From: Nocardioides marmotae
GTDB lineage: Bacteria > Actinomycetota > Actinomycetes > Propionibacteriales > Nocardioidaceae
Direction: 5' to 3'
Length of the DNA: 64,000 nt
NCBI RefSeq assembly: GCF_013177455.1
Contig: NZ_CP053660.1
Location: forward strand, 1,550,001-1,614,000
In this document: positions 43,835 to 52,721 of the stretch, piece by piece
How positions within the stretch are numbered: the first letter of the stretch is position 1
How the letters are laid out: the number at the start of each line of letters is the position of its first letter
Translations under genes and position numbers: made by a program
Notes under the pieces: model-generated
What the model saw: only the letters and a program-made list of their open reading frames with translations
What the model was told of the DNA's origin: nothing
Databases searched by the model: none

Positions 43835-44047
43835 TCAGCAGGTTGCGGCGATGTTGGAGTTGCCGCCCCTGATCGAGGCGCACGTGTCCGCGAACGCCTC
43901 CTTGACGACCGGGCCCAGCGCGAACACGGCGACGACGATCAGGGCGGCGATGCCGGCGATGAGCAGGCCGTACTCGACGGCGGAGGCGCCGCGCTCCTCC
44001 ATCTCGGCGAGGCGGGCGTTGATGAGGATGCGGAAGTAGTCGACCAT
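43835..44047 (-). CDS. flp: Flp family type IVb pilin
   Basis: Major pilin of the Flp/Tad pilus, 70 residues. After a basic/acidic leader (MVDYFRILINARLAEMEERG) comes the processing site G-ASAVEYGLLIAG, with the conserved Glu at +5 and Tyr at +6 expected for prepilin peptidase, then a hydrophobic helix (LLIAGIAALIVVAVFALGP) and a short C-terminal region with two Cys (DTCASIRGGNSNIAATC). AAGGAG lies 8 nt before the ATG. It is separated from the regulator gene by 180 bp containing a palindrome, so it is probably expressed on its own promoter. Confidence 0.93.
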   Translation of the reverse strand: MVDYFRILINARLAEMEERGASAVEYGLLIAGIAALIVVAVFALGPVVKEAFADTCASIRGGNSNIAATC

Positions 44048-44166
44048 GACGGGGCTCCTTGAGGTGCTGTGACGGGGGTAGTTCCTCGGCGTGAGGCCGA
44101 AGAACCTCACGACCGGAATCCTCGCCGGAACCGCAGGTCAGCGAATCGCGTCACCGTCTCGAGCTG

Positions 44167-44186
44167 GGTAGTCCGAACGGACTACC
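44167..44186. promoter_or_regulatory. perfect 9+2+9 palindrome upstream of flp
   Basis: GGTAGTCCGAACGGACTACC is a perfect inverted repeat with 2-nt centre, 120 bp before the flp ATG and 41 bp past the stop of the LuxR-type regulator. Size and symmetry fit a NarL/LuxR-family dimer site; the neighbouring regulator is the natural candidate. Confidence 0.55.
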
Positions 44187-44227
44187 ACCGGTCGTCGGCC
44201 GTCGTGGCCAGGTGGGCTACCCGGCGC

Positions 44228-44881
44228 TCAGGAGTTGGCCGGCTTGACGCTGGAGAGCAGCCCGATCCGCATCGCGGTGACCAGCGCCTGGGCCCGGTTG
44301 GCGGCGCCGAGCTTCTGGTAGATCTTCGCGATGTGCGACTTCGCGGTCGACTCGCTGAGGTAGAGCTTGTCGCCGATCTGGGCAGCGCCGAGCCCGTCGG
44401 CCAGCAGCAGCAGGACCTCGTGCTCGCGGTCGGAGAGCTTCGTGGAGTCCCCGGCCTGCCGCCGCATCATCGCGCCGACCAGGCCGGTGCAGATGAAGGA
44501 GCGGGGGGAGACCGCGGCATGCCGGGCCGCCTTGACCACCTCGCTGGAGGGGGCGTCCTTGCCGACGAACCCGGACGCCCCGGCCTGCATCGCGGCGAAG
44601 ATCTGGTCGTCCCCGGAGTGCATGGTCAGCACGATGAGCCCGGTGTCGTTGCTGCGCTTGCGGACCGCGCGGACGATGTCGAGGCCGGTGCCGTCCTGCA
44701 GCTGCAGGTCGGTCACCACCACGTCGGGGGCGAGCTCCTCGTAGGAGGCCATGGCCTCGGCGACCGTCGCGGCGACGCCGACGATGCTCATGTCGTGCTC
44801 GAGGTCCAGCACGCCGGAGAGCCCGTCCCGGATGAGCTGGTGGTCGTCGACGAGGAGCACGCGGATGTGGCGGTCGCTCAT
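44228..44881 (-). CDS. NarL/FixJ-type response regulator (LuxR HTH)
   Basis: A 217-residue DNA-binding response regulator. Receiver domain: VLLVDDHQLIRDGLSGVL, phospho-Asp in DVVVTDLQLQDGTGLD, Thr in LIVLTMHSG, Lys in GFVGKDAPSSEV. C-terminal LuxR-type HTH: LSDREHEVLLLLADGL and IGDKLYLSESTAKSHIAKIY. Its ATG overlaps the stop of the histidine kinase (ATGA), so it is the output partner of that kinase and the last gene of the tad operon. Likely targets are flp and the tad operon itself (inference). Confidence 0.92.
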   Translation of the reverse strand: MSDRHIRVLLVDDHQLIRDGLSGVLDLEHDMSIVGVAATVAEAMASYEELAPDVVVTDLQLQDGTGLDIVRAVRKRSNDTGLIVLTMHSGDDQIFAAMQAGASGFVGKDAPSSEVVKAARHAAVSPRSFICTGLVGAMMRRQAGDSTKLSDREHEVLLLLADGLGAAQIGDKLYLSESTAKSHIAKIYQKLGAANRAQALVTAMRIGLLSSVKPANS

Positions 44882-46473
44882 GCCTTCACCTTCTTCCCTT
44901 CGGTGTCCTGCTCGGGGTGCACGCCGGCGACGTCGGGGATGTCGCGCTGGAGGTCCGTGCCCACCGCCACGGTGACCATCAGGCCGCCTCCGTGAACGGG
45001 GTCGATGCTCAGCCGTCCGCCGATGAGCATCGCGCGCTCGCGCATGATCTCCAGGCCGTGGGAGTCCGACCGGGGCTGCTGCATGCCGCGGCCGTCGTCG
45101 GAGACGGTGATGACCGCGCGAGGTGCGTGCACCCGGCAGTGGACGTCGATGACCGAGGCCTGCGCATGCCGGATCGCGTTGTTCATCGCCTCCTGGGTGA
45201 TGCGGAACAGCTCCGCCTCCACCTCCGGGCGCAACCGGGTGGTGTGCTCCTCGAGCGTCACCTGGATGGGTACGCCGGCCACCTCGCTGAGGTTGCGGGC
45301 GACCGAGCTGATCGCGGCCCCGAGGCTCTCGTTCTCGCCGACGCTCGTGCGCAGCGTCAGCACCGACTGGCGGACCTCGCCGACGACGTGGCTGACCCGG
45401 TCGCGCAGCAGCGCGATCCGCTCGGCCTGCTCCGGGGACCCGGGCTGGGCGGCCAGCGCGTCGACGAGGTAGCCGAGGGAGGCGATCTCCTGGGCGACGC
45501 CGTCGTGCATCTCCCGGGCGAGCCGGCGCCGCTCCTCGGCCGTCGCGGCGTCGCGGAAGGACGCGAACAGCAGGGCGGTGTCGAGGTGCACGGCGCTGGG
45601 CGCGAGCCGGCGCTGAAGCTTGCGGATCCGCCCGGCCAGGTCGAGCCGGCCCGGGTCGAGCCGGTCGGAGAGGACGCCGGCCAGGACCGCGGCGTCGTCG
45701 AGCGGGATCGCGAAGGACCGACCGTTGACGACGTTCTCGCCGCGGGCCCAAGCCTCGAGTGCGACGTCCTCGCAGTCGGTCGAGTCGCCGTCGAGGTGCT
45801 TCTCGACCAGGGGTGTCAGCGTCTCCCCGCGCGGGACGTAGAGGACGAGCGTGGCGATGGGCAGCTCGTCGCGGGCGGTGCTGACGATGGCCCCGCCGAG
45901 GGCGTTGGGGTCCAGCCCCGAGCTCAGCCCGCCGGAGAGGTCGATGAGCTGGCGCAGGAGCGTCTGGGCGTAGTGGTAGGGCGCGAGGGGGTCGACCGAC
46001 CGCTCGAGGGCAGAGTGCAGGAACGCGCCGATCAGGCCGAGGCCCAGGCCGGTCATGCCCCAGGTGAAGACCCCGATCGCCTGGGCGCCGGCGAGCCCGT
46101 CGTACCCGAGGAACGCGACGCCGATCAGCGCCACGAGCTGGGCCGCCATGGCGAGCGCGACGCCGACCACGCCCCGGTGCAGGCCGGCGGTGAAGGGAGG
46201 CACGGCCAGCGCGGCCAGGACGGGCAGGCTGTCGCCGACGGTGATGCCGCAGACCAGGCCGACGACCACCGCGTCGAAGGTGGTGGCGAAGGCCGTCGAG
46301 ACGCCGGGGCGGAACTCCGCGAGCTGGACCACGACCCAGGTCGCGCCGATCGCGATCAGCGCCAGGATCATGTCCTGCTCGTCGGCGACGAGCGCGGCGA
46401 GGCAGAGCGCGAGCAGGACGAACCCGCGGGCGGCGAGGGTGAGTCGCGCGAACGGCAGGTCCGACCGGGTCAT
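44878..46473 (-). CDS. membrane sensor histidine kinase (HisKA_3 type) in tad operon
   Basis: A 531-residue kinase. Five to seven helices fill the first about 170 residues (LTLAARGFVLLALCLAALVA; MILALIAIGATWVVVQLA), then a GAF-like region (about 200-320), the dimerisation/phospho-acceptor helix with RRLAREMHDGVAQEIASLGY, and HATPase motifs (LFRITQEAMNNAIRHA, VSDDGRGM, HGLEIMRERAMLIGG). The ATG at 46473 overlaps the tadC stop and its own stop overlaps the regulator start, so expression is locked to that of the pilus machine. Confidence 0.92.
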   Translation of the reverse strand: MTRSDLPFARLTLAARGFVLLALCLAALVADEQDMILALIAIGATWVVVQLAEFRPGVSTAFATTFDAVVVGLVCGITVGDSLPVLAALAVPPFTAGLHRGVVGVALAMAAQLVALIGVAFLGYDGLAGAQAIGVFTWGMTGLGLGLIGAFLHSALERSVDPLAPYHYAQTLLRQLIDLSGGLSSGLDPNALGGAIVSTARDELPIATLVLYVPRGETLTPLVEKHLDGDSTDCEDVALEAWARGENVVNGRSFAIPLDDAAVLAGVLSDRLDPGRLDLAGRIRKLQRRLAPSAVHLDTALLFASFRDAATAEERRRLAREMHDGVAQEIASLGYLVDALAAQPGSPEQAERIALLRDRVSHVVGEVRQSVLTLRTSVGENESLGAAISSVARNLSEVAGVPIQVTLEEHTTRLRPEVEAELFRITQEAMNNAIRHAQASVIDVHCRVHAPRAVITVSDDGRGMQQPRSDSHGLEIMRERAMLIGGRLSIDPVHGGGLMVTVAVGTDLQRDIPDVAGVHPEQDTEGKKVKA

Positions 46474-47396
46474 CCCATGTTCTCCATGATGCTGATCACC
46501 GCGGGCCCCATGACCGCGATGAACAAGCACGGCAGGATGCAGAAGATCAGGGGCACGGTGATCTTGACAGGAACCTGCTGCGCCTTGTGCTCGGCGCGCT
46601 GACGGCGTTTGAGCCGCATCTCGGCGGACTGGATCCGCAGCACCTGCGAGATCGGGATGCCGAAGGAGTCCGCCTGCACCATCGCGCCCACGAAGGTCTT
46701 GAGGTCGGGCACGTTCGTCCGGTCCCCGAGCGCGCGCAGCGCGTGCGCCCGGCCCTGGCCGATCTGCATCTCGCGCAGCACGCGGGAGAACTCCTCGGCC
46801 AGCGGTCCCTCGGTGTTGCGGGCGACCTGCTGGACGGCGGCGTCGAAGCCGAGCCCGGACTCGACGCTGATGGTCATCAGGTCGATCGCGTCGGCGAGCT
46901 CGCGCTGCATCCGCTCGGTGCGCTCGTAGGTCTTCTGGTACAGGTACAGGTCCGGCACGAAGAAGCCGACCACCAGCCCGCCGAGCAGCATCACGACCGC
47001 CACCGACACCGAGACGCCCAGCACGAGGGCGAGGGCGCCGCCGACCAGGGTGAGCGCGATCGCGCCGATCACCTTGCCCGAGACGACCCGGTCGACGCTC
47101 CAGTCGCGCGGGTTGCCGGCGAGGTCGAGCTTCTTGCGGATCCGCTCGGCGGAGTCGGCGCCGGAGAGCCGGCGCCCGATCCGCAGGGCGCGGGCCTGCA
47201 GCGGCTCGAGGACCCGCTCGCCGAAGGGCCGGTCGAGCTCGTCGCGCAGCGCCTTCGGCGCCGAGGTGATCGCCTCGATGGCGGCCAGGGAGCGCGCGAC
47301 GCCCGTGGTCTGCCCGGCGTCGGGGGAGAGCGCCAGGCCGAGGAGCAGGATCGCCACGAGGACCAGCACGACGCCCAGCACGAGGAGCAGGACCAC
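46470..47396 (-). CDS. tadC: Tad pilus inner-membrane protein TadC (T2SSF family)
   Basis: One of two platform proteins of the Flp/Tad machine, 308 residues. Three or four helices: N-terminal LLVLGVVLVLVAILLLGLAL, a central pair (GAIALTLVGGALALVLGVSV; VAVVMLLGGLVVGFFVPDLY) and the C-terminal FCILPCLFIAVMGPAVISIM. The T2SSF core shows ELADAIDLMTISVESGLGFD, GPLAEEFSRVLREMQIG and FVGAMVQADSFGIPISQVL. The GTG at 47396 lies 1 nt after the tadB stop. Confidence 0.93.
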   Translation of the reverse strand: MVLLLVLGVVLVLVAILLLGLALSPDAGQTTGVARSLAAIEAITSAPKALRDELDRPFGERVLEPLQARALRIGRRLSGADSAERIRKKLDLAGNPRDWSVDRVVSGKVIGAIALTLVGGALALVLGVSVSVAVVMLLGGLVVGFFVPDLYLYQKTYERTERMQRELADAIDLMTISVESGLGFDAAVQQVARNTEGPLAEEFSRVLREMQIGQGRAHALRALGDRTNVPDLKTFVGAMVQADSFGIPISQVLRIQSAEMRLKRRQRAEHKAQQVPVKITVPLIFCILPCLFIAVMGPAVISIMENMG

Positions 47397-47397
47397 C

Positions 47398-49314
47398 TCA
47401 GACCTCCACCTTGACCAGCTTGCTCATCCAGAACGCCCCCACGCTGAGGATCACCGCGGCCCCGACCAGCATGAGGATGCCGAGCGGCTCGGTGAACATC
47501 ACGATGACGTAGTCGCGCTGGGTGAGGAACAGGTAGAACATGAACAACGGCGGCAGGCAGCCGAGCACCCACGCCGACAGCTTGCCCTCCGCGGCGAGTG
47601 CGGCCACCTGGCGTCGGAGGTACTCCCGCTCGCGCATCGTCGCCGCGACCGTGTCCAGCAGCTCGGCGAGGTTGCCGCCGACCTGGCGCTGGATCTTGAT
47701 CGCCATGACGACCCACTCGAAGTCCTTGGACTCGAACCGCTCGGCGACCCCCTCCAGCGCGTCCTCGAGCGGTACGCCGAGGCGCGTCTCGACCAGCACC
47801 CGCTTGAACTCCGTGGAGACCGGGTCGGCCCCCTCCCGCACGATCGTGTCGATCGACTGGGCCAGGGAGAGGCCGGCCGCGAGCGAGCCGGACATCAGCT
47901 GCAGGGTGTCGGGGAGGAGGGCGTTGAACGCCTTGCGGCGGCGCGAGCGGCGGATGCCGAGGTAGAGCCAAGGCCCGAGGGCGCCGAGGGCGAGGAGCAA
48001 CAGCCCGACGCCGATGCTCCCGCCGCCCAGCAGCAGGCCGACCAGGCCCGAGGCGACCAGGACACCGACGTGGACCAGGAGCCACTCGGAGGACTTCAGC
48101 TCGCTGCCCGCGCCCTCGAGGCGGTGGGTGATCCGCGCGTCGAGGGACTTGTTGCGCTCCAGCACGCCGGCCGCCGCGCCCTTGGCCTGCGCGAACGCGT
48201 GCTCGGCGTCGACGCGCGAGCCGCCGGGGGCGGGGGAGCCTGGGGAGCCCGGGTCGGTGGCGGCGGCGTAGCGGGTCAACCGCTGCTCGGCGGTGAGCGG
48301 CGCCGGCCCGCGCGGCACCAGGAGCACCACGAGGGCGACCAGGCCGAGGCCGAGCGTGCCGACGCCGGCGTACATCACCCAGGTCGGCGGGACCCAGCCG
48401 GCGTCCGCGACGACCGGCGACGGGGCCGACGACGCGGGGGTCGCCGCGCTCTGGACGGTGGTGAAGGCCCGCGCCACCACGGGGTCGGCCCCGCCGAGGG
48501 TCACCTCGACGGTGGCCTCGGGGTCGGTGACGCCCGCGGGCACCGAGGTGGTGACCAGGACCTGGCGCGCGAGCGCCTCGGCCTCGGCGGAGAACGCCTC
48601 GCCCAGCGCGGTGCGCTCGGCCTCGACGACCCGGCCGGAGCCGGCGGCGGTCATCTCGCGCAGCGCGGCCAGCGCCCGCTCGCCCTGCTCGAGCGCGACC
48701 ACGTCGAGCGCGACGCCCGCCTCCTCGACCGCTGTGGTCACCTCCGCCAGCGGGGTCTGGGAGGTGTCGGCGCCGTCGGAGAGCACGAGCAGGGAGCGCT
48801 GGCCCTCGGTGCCCGCCATCCGCACGGCGGCGAGCACGCCGTCGTGGAGCATCGTCTGCCGGCTCAGCGACAGCGAGCGGATGACCTCGCGGGCGGCGTC
48901 GCGGTCGGTGGTGGGCGCGAGCGCCTCGGTGACGGTGCCGGCGAAGCTGACGATGCCGAGCTCGACGTCCTCCGGCACGGTGCGGACGAACGCGAGCGCG
49001 GCGGCCTTCGCCGAGCCGAAGCGGTCGCCCCTCATCGAGTTGCTCGTGTCGATGGCCAGCACGGCGGTACGCCGTACGGCGGTCGAGGTGCCTGCGAGGG
49101 CGGCCGTGGCGGGGGAGTCGACGCCGTCGACGGTGACGCCGACCTGACCGAGGTCGACCTCCACGTCCGCGGGCACCGAGACCAGGACCTGCAGCCCGTC
49201 CGCGGTCGGCTCGACGTGGGCGATCGACCCGTCGACGGCCAGCGCGGCGGACGGGGCGAGGCCCAGCGCGACCGCGGCGACCAGGGCGAGGAGGCGGAGC
49301 GTGGCCCGTCGCAT
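47398..49314 (-). CDS. tadB: TadB platform protein with secreted N-terminal von Willebrand A domain
   Basis: A 638-residue fusion, twice the usual TadB size. Residues 1-26 form a Sec signal (LRLLALVAAVALGLAPSAAL). A vWA domain spans about 83-255 with a full MIDAS (D89-T-S91-N-S93 in VLAIDTSNSMRG; D180 in LLVLSDGADTS). A helix at about 311-334 (VMYAGVGTLGLGLVALVVLL) anchors it, then a linker and a normal TadB/T2SSF half: LLPDTLQLMSGSLAAGLSLA, ESKDFEWVVMAIKIQRQVGG and C-terminal helices. The vWA part would face outside and could bind metal and a partner. The ATG overlaps the tadA stop by 1 nt. Confidence 0.92.
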   Translation of the reverse strand: MRRATLRLLALVAAVALGLAPSAALAVDGSIAHVEPTADGLQVLVSVPADVEVDLGQVGVTVDGVDSPATAALAGTSTAVRRTAVLAIDTSNSMRGDRFGSAKAAALAFVRTVPEDVELGIVSFAGTVTEALAPTTDRDAAREVIRSLSLSRQTMLHDGVLAAVRMAGTEGQRSLLVLSDGADTSQTPLAEVTTAVEEAGVALDVVALEQGERALAALREMTAAGSGRVVEAERTALGEAFSAEAEALARQVLVTTSVPAGVTDPEATVEVTLGGADPVVARAFTTVQSAATPASSAPSPVVADAGWVPPTWVMYAGVGTLGLGLVALVVLLVPRGPAPLTAEQRLTRYAAATDPGSPGSPAPGGSRVDAEHAFAQAKGAAAGVLERNKSLDARITHRLEGAGSELKSSEWLLVHVGVLVASGLVGLLLGGGSIGVGLLLLALGALGPWLYLGIRRSRRRKAFNALLPDTLQLMSGSLAAGLSLAQSIDTIVREGADPVSTEFKRVLVETRLGVPLEDALEGVAERFESKDFEWVVMAIKIQRQVGGNLAELLDTVAATMREREYLRRQVAALAAEGKLSAWVLGCLPPLFMFYLFLTQRDYVIVMFTEPLGILMLVGAAVILSVGAFWMSKLVKVEV

Positions 49315-50774
49315 CAGAGGCGGTCCGTCGCGAACAGCATCGGGTCGACGCTGACGTTGGCGTAGGTCATCTTGTCGAGGAACCGCGGCCGCAGGCCGGT
49401 GGGCCGCAGCCGCCCGAGGGTGCGGCCCTGGCCGTCGAAGCCGGCCGAGGAGTCGAAGACGAAGATGTCCTGGAGGGTGATGACGTCACCCTCCATCCGC
49501 TCCACCTCGGTGATGTGGGTGATCCGGCGGGTGCCGTCCTTGAACCGGGTCTGGTGGACGATGAGGTCGACCGCCGAGGCGACCTGCTCGCGGATCGCGC
49601 GCACCGGCAGGTCCATGCCGGCCATGAGCACCATCGTCTCCATGCGGGAGAGGGTGTCGCGCGGGCCGTTGGAGTGCAGGGTGCAGATCGAGCCGTCGTG
49701 ACCGGTGTTCATCGCCTGGAGCATGTCCAGCGCGGAGGCGTCGCGGACCTCGCCGACGATGATCCGGTCCGGCCGCATGCGCAGGCTGTTGCGGACCAGG
49801 TCGCGGATGTGCACCGCGCCCTTGCCCTCGATGTTGGCCGGCCGCGACTCCAGCCGCACCACGTGGTCCTGCTTGAGCTGGAGCTCGGCGGCGTCCTCGA
49901 TCGTCACGATCCGCTCGTCGGAGGGGATGAAGGAGGAGAGCACGTTGAGGGTGGTGGTCTTGCCGGCGCCGGTGCTGCCCGAGACGATGATGTTGAGCCG
50001 CCCGCGCACGCAGGCGTCGAGGAAGTCGCGGGTCTGCGGGGTCAGCGACCCGAACCGGACCAGGTCCTCGGCCGTCAGCGGGTCGGTGGCGAACTTGCGG
50101 ATCGTCAGCGCCGAGCCGTCGACCGCCAGGGGCGGGACCACGGCGTTGACGCGGCTGCCGTCGGGCAGGCGCGCGTCGACCATCGGGCTGGACTCGTCCA
50201 CGCGCCGGCCGATGCGGGAGACGATCTTGTCGATGGTCCGCCGCAGGTGCGCCTCGTCGAGGAAGTGGGCGTCGGCCGGCTGCAGCCGCCCGCTCTTCTC
50301 CAGCCAGATCGAGCTGTGGCCGTTGACCATGACCTCCGAGACGTCCGGGTCGCGCAGGAACGGCTGGATCGGCCCGTAGCCGAGGATGTCGTCGCTGATC
50401 TCCTGGGTGACCCGCGCGCGGTCGCTGCTGCTCAGGGGTCGGTCCTGGGAGGAGAGGACGTCGGCGAGGACGGTGCGGACCCGCTGGTCGAGCTCGTCCT
50501 GGTCCATGTCGGCGTCGTAGAGGTGCGGGCCGAGCTCCTGGAGCAGCTCGGCGTGGACGCTGGCCTTGAGCTCCTCGATGCGGTCGGTCTGCGACGCGCC
50601 GAGGGTACGACGCGGCGCGGGGTCGGGCTTGCGGCCTGCGGGAGCGGGGGAGAGGGCCGGGGCGACGGCCGGGTCGGTCGCGACGTCGGCCGCGGTCGGG
50701 CCGGCGTCGGTGCCGGGGGAGCCGGCCGCGTCGGCGCGGCGGGCGGCGGCCAGGCGTTCGGACAGGGAGCTCAT
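49314..50774 (-). CDS. tadA: Tad secretion ATPase TadA/CpaF
   Basis: Hexameric ATPase powering Flp pilus assembly, 486 residues. The N-terminal about 80 residues are Ala/Pro-rich. Core motifs: SDRARVTQEISDDILGYGPIQ, VSEVMVNGHSSIWLEKSGRL, RLPDGSRVNAVVPPLAVDG, Walker A IIVSGSTGAGKTTTLNVLSS, the Asp box VTIEDAAELQLKQDHVVRL, Walker B-type RPDRIIVGEVRDASALDML and the His box GHDGSICTLHSNGPRDTL. It is 4 nt after tadZ. Confidence 0.96.
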   Translation of the reverse strand: MSSLSERLAAARRADAAGSPGTDAGPTAADVATDPAVAPALSPAPAGRKPDPAPRRTLGASQTDRIEELKASVHAELLQELGPHLYDADMDQDELDQRVRTVLADVLSSQDRPLSSSDRARVTQEISDDILGYGPIQPFLRDPDVSEVMVNGHSSIWLEKSGRLQPADAHFLDEAHLRRTIDKIVSRIGRRVDESSPMVDARLPDGSRVNAVVPPLAVDGSALTIRKFATDPLTAEDLVRFGSLTPQTRDFLDACVRGRLNIIVSGSTGAGKTTTLNVLSSFIPSDERIVTIEDAAELQLKQDHVVRLESRPANIEGKGAVHIRDLVRNSLRMRPDRIIVGEVRDASALDMLQAMNTGHDGSICTLHSNGPRDTLSRMETMVLMAGMDLPVRAIREQVASAVDLIVHQTRFKDGTRRITHITEVERMEGDVITLQDIFVFDSSAGFDGQGRTLGRLRPTGLRPRFLDKMTYANVSVDPMLFATDRL

Positions 50775-50778
50775 CTGG

Positions 50779-51975
50779 TCACCTCCGGAGGCGGAACCGG
50801 CGGGCGGGCTTCTCGCTCTCCGCCGGCGGGTCCTCCAGGGAGGACGCGGCGGCGGAGCGCGGGGCCGCGACCGTGTCGCCCGCCAGACGGGCGGCGAGGG
50901 CGCGGATGGCGGTGCTCGACTGGTGGGCCGGGTTCTCCAGCACGATCGGGGTGCCGGCGTTGGTCGCGGCGGCGATGTCGATGGAGCTCTCGACCTGGGC
51001 GGCGACCCCCATGCCGAGGATGGCCTCGACCTTGTCGGGCCCGATGCCGACCGCGTCGTCGGCGCGGTTGAGCAGCAGGTGGCGGTGGCCGCGCGCGATG
51101 TCGAGCATCTCCAGCGTCTCGAGCGCCACCTTGACGTTCTTCAGCGTGGGGACGTCGAGGGTCGCGACGATCACGCACTCGTCGGTCTCGTCCAGGGCGG
51201 TCAGCGTCTGCTCGTCGAAGGCCGGGGCGGTGTCGACGACGACGTGGTCGAAGGTCTCGCGCAGGGTGCGCAGGACCCGGGTGACCAGGGCCGCGGTGAT
51301 CCGGTCGCGCACGTCGGGGTGCGCGGGCGCGGCGAGCACCATCAGCGACTCCTGGTGCCGGGTCAGCAGCCCCTCGAGCATGGCGGCGTCGAGGGAGTCC
51401 TCGGCGCCGACGGCGTGCTCGATGGAGTGGGTGGGGAAGAGCTGCATGGTGATCGCGACGTCGCCGAAGCCGAGGTCGAGGTCGACCAGGCAGACCTTGC
51501 GGGCGCCCTGCTCGGTCAGGGCCAGCGCGAGGTTGACCGCCATCGTGGTCTTGCCGACGCCGCCCTTGGGGGAGAAGACGGTGACCACGCGGCCGACGTG
51601 CGCGGCGCCGGTGGGGCCGCGGAGCGCGAGGTGCAGCTGGTAGGCGCGGTCGACGGCCGCCTCGAGCGCCGGGACGTCGGCGGTCTGGACGACGTCGCGG
51701 GCGCCGGCCTTCATCGCCCCGGCCAGGGTCGCGGTGTCGAGCTCGTCGCGGACGAGCACGACGCTGACGGTCGGCCGGGTGGTGCGCAGCCCCTCGCACA
51801 CCGCGACGGTGTCGGCCAGCGCGAGGTGGGGGCCCAGCACGACGACGTACTCGTCGGTGTGCTGGGTCAGCCACCCGTGCATCCGGTCGACCGACAAGAC
51901 GCCCTGGGCGCCGGCGGGGAGCCCGGCCAGGAGCGCGCCGAGGGTGGCGTTCTCGGGATCGACGACGACAGGCAC
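50779..51975 (-). CDS. tadZ: Tad pilus localisation ATPase TadZ/CpaE
   Basis: MinD/ParA-like ATPase that positions the Tad machine, 398 residues. Residues about 1-120 form a receiver-like domain without the phospho-Asp (EYVVVLGPHLALADTVAVCE). The ATPase has a deviant Walker A, VVTVFSPKGGVGKTTMAVNL, then VCLVDLDLGFGDVAI and VVVDTAPAFDEQTLTALDET. The C-terminal about 40 residues are Arg/Pro-rich. It sits between cpaB and tadA, the normal order. Confidence 0.92.
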   Translation of the reverse strand: MPVVVDPENATLGALLAGLPAGAQGVLSVDRMHGWLTQHTDEYVVVLGPHLALADTVAVCEGLRTTRPTVSVVLVRDELDTATLAGAMKAGARDVVQTADVPALEAAVDRAYQLHLALRGPTGAAHVGRVVTVFSPKGGVGKTTMAVNLALALTEQGARKVCLVDLDLGFGDVAITMQLFPTHSIEHAVGAEDSLDAAMLEGLLTRHQESLMVLAAPAHPDVRDRITAALVTRVLRTLRETFDHVVVDTAPAFDEQTLTALDETDECVIVATLDVPTLKNVKVALETLEMLDIARGHRHLLLNRADDAVGIGPDKVEAILGMGVAAQVESSIDIAAATNAGTPIVLENPAHQSSTAIRALAARLAGDTVAAPRSAAASSLEDPPAESEKPARRFRLRR

Positions 51976-51980
51976 GCCGG

Positions 51981-52721
51981 TTACCGGAAGAGGTTCTGGT
52001 TGGTCACCGCGGGGCCGGGGCGCACGGTGGTGCCCTCGCCGACGAGCGCGAAGGCGAGCTCGCCGTTGCCCTGGGCGAACATCACCCGCTCGGCCTGCTC
52101 CTGGCTCAGGGCGAGGGTGATGAGGGTGCGGGGCAGCTGCTCGACGGTCTGCTGGCCGGTCTGGTCGGTGGTCGTCGTCGAGACCGGGGTGGTCGAGCCG
52201 ACCGCGAGGACGGTGGCCCGGGGCAGCAGCAGCCGGGTGAAGGGCTGGCCGCTGGTCGGGTCGGCGCCGTTGAAGAAGACCGCCACCTGCGAGCCGGGGT
52301 TGACGAAGCCGGCGACGCGGGCGGTGTCGGTGAGGTTGACCGTCGCGGTGACCTGCCCCTTCTGCAGCTGCAGGCCGGTGTCGGCCGACACCTGGGCGGC
52401 GCCGCCGAACTTGGCGGGGATCAGCTGCTCACCGGGGTAGATCGGCACCAGCGCGAGCTGGTCGGTGAACAGGGAGGTGTCGGCCTGCGCGCCGTCGAGG
52501 ACCTGGTCCGAGACGACCGGCTCGAGCGCGACCTTGCCGGCGGCCAGCGCGTCCTCGATCCGTTCGCCCTTGGCGATCGGTGCGGTCGCCCGCAGGACCT
52601 CCACCGTGGTGAAGCGGTCCTCGGCCCGCGCGTCCGCGCCGCGCACGTAGAGGAAGACCAGCACCGTGCCCAGCGCTGCGACGAGCGCCGCGGCGACGAG
52701 CAGGATCCTTCGTCGGTCCAT
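51981..52721 (-). CDS. cpaB: Flp pilus assembly protein CpaB/RcpC
   Basis: Membrane-anchored periplasmic-type component of Tad systems, 246 residues. One N-terminal helix (RILLVAAALVAALGTVLVFLY), then an SAF domain (about 42-105; VEVLRATAPIAKGERIEDAL, LVPIYPGEQLIPAKFG) and a CpaB C-terminal part (GQVTATVNLTDTARVAGFVN; GSQVAVFFNG). The ATG has GGAGAGG about 8 nt upstream. It is first in the tad operon; a TAGCAT at 52835-52840 is a possible -10, giving a leader of about 100 nt. Confidence 0.9.
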   Translation of the reverse strand: MDRRRILLVAAALVAALGTVLVFLYVRGADARAEDRFTTVEVLRATAPIAKGERIEDALAAGKVALEPVVSDQVLDGAQADTSLFTDQLALVPIYPGEQLIPAKFGGAAQVSADTGLQLQKGQVTATVNLTDTARVAGFVNPGSQVAVFFNGADPTSGQPFTRLLLPRATVLAVGSTTPVSTTTTDQTGQQTVEQLPRTLITLALSQEQAERVMFAQGNGELAFALVGEGTTVRPGPAVTNQNLFR

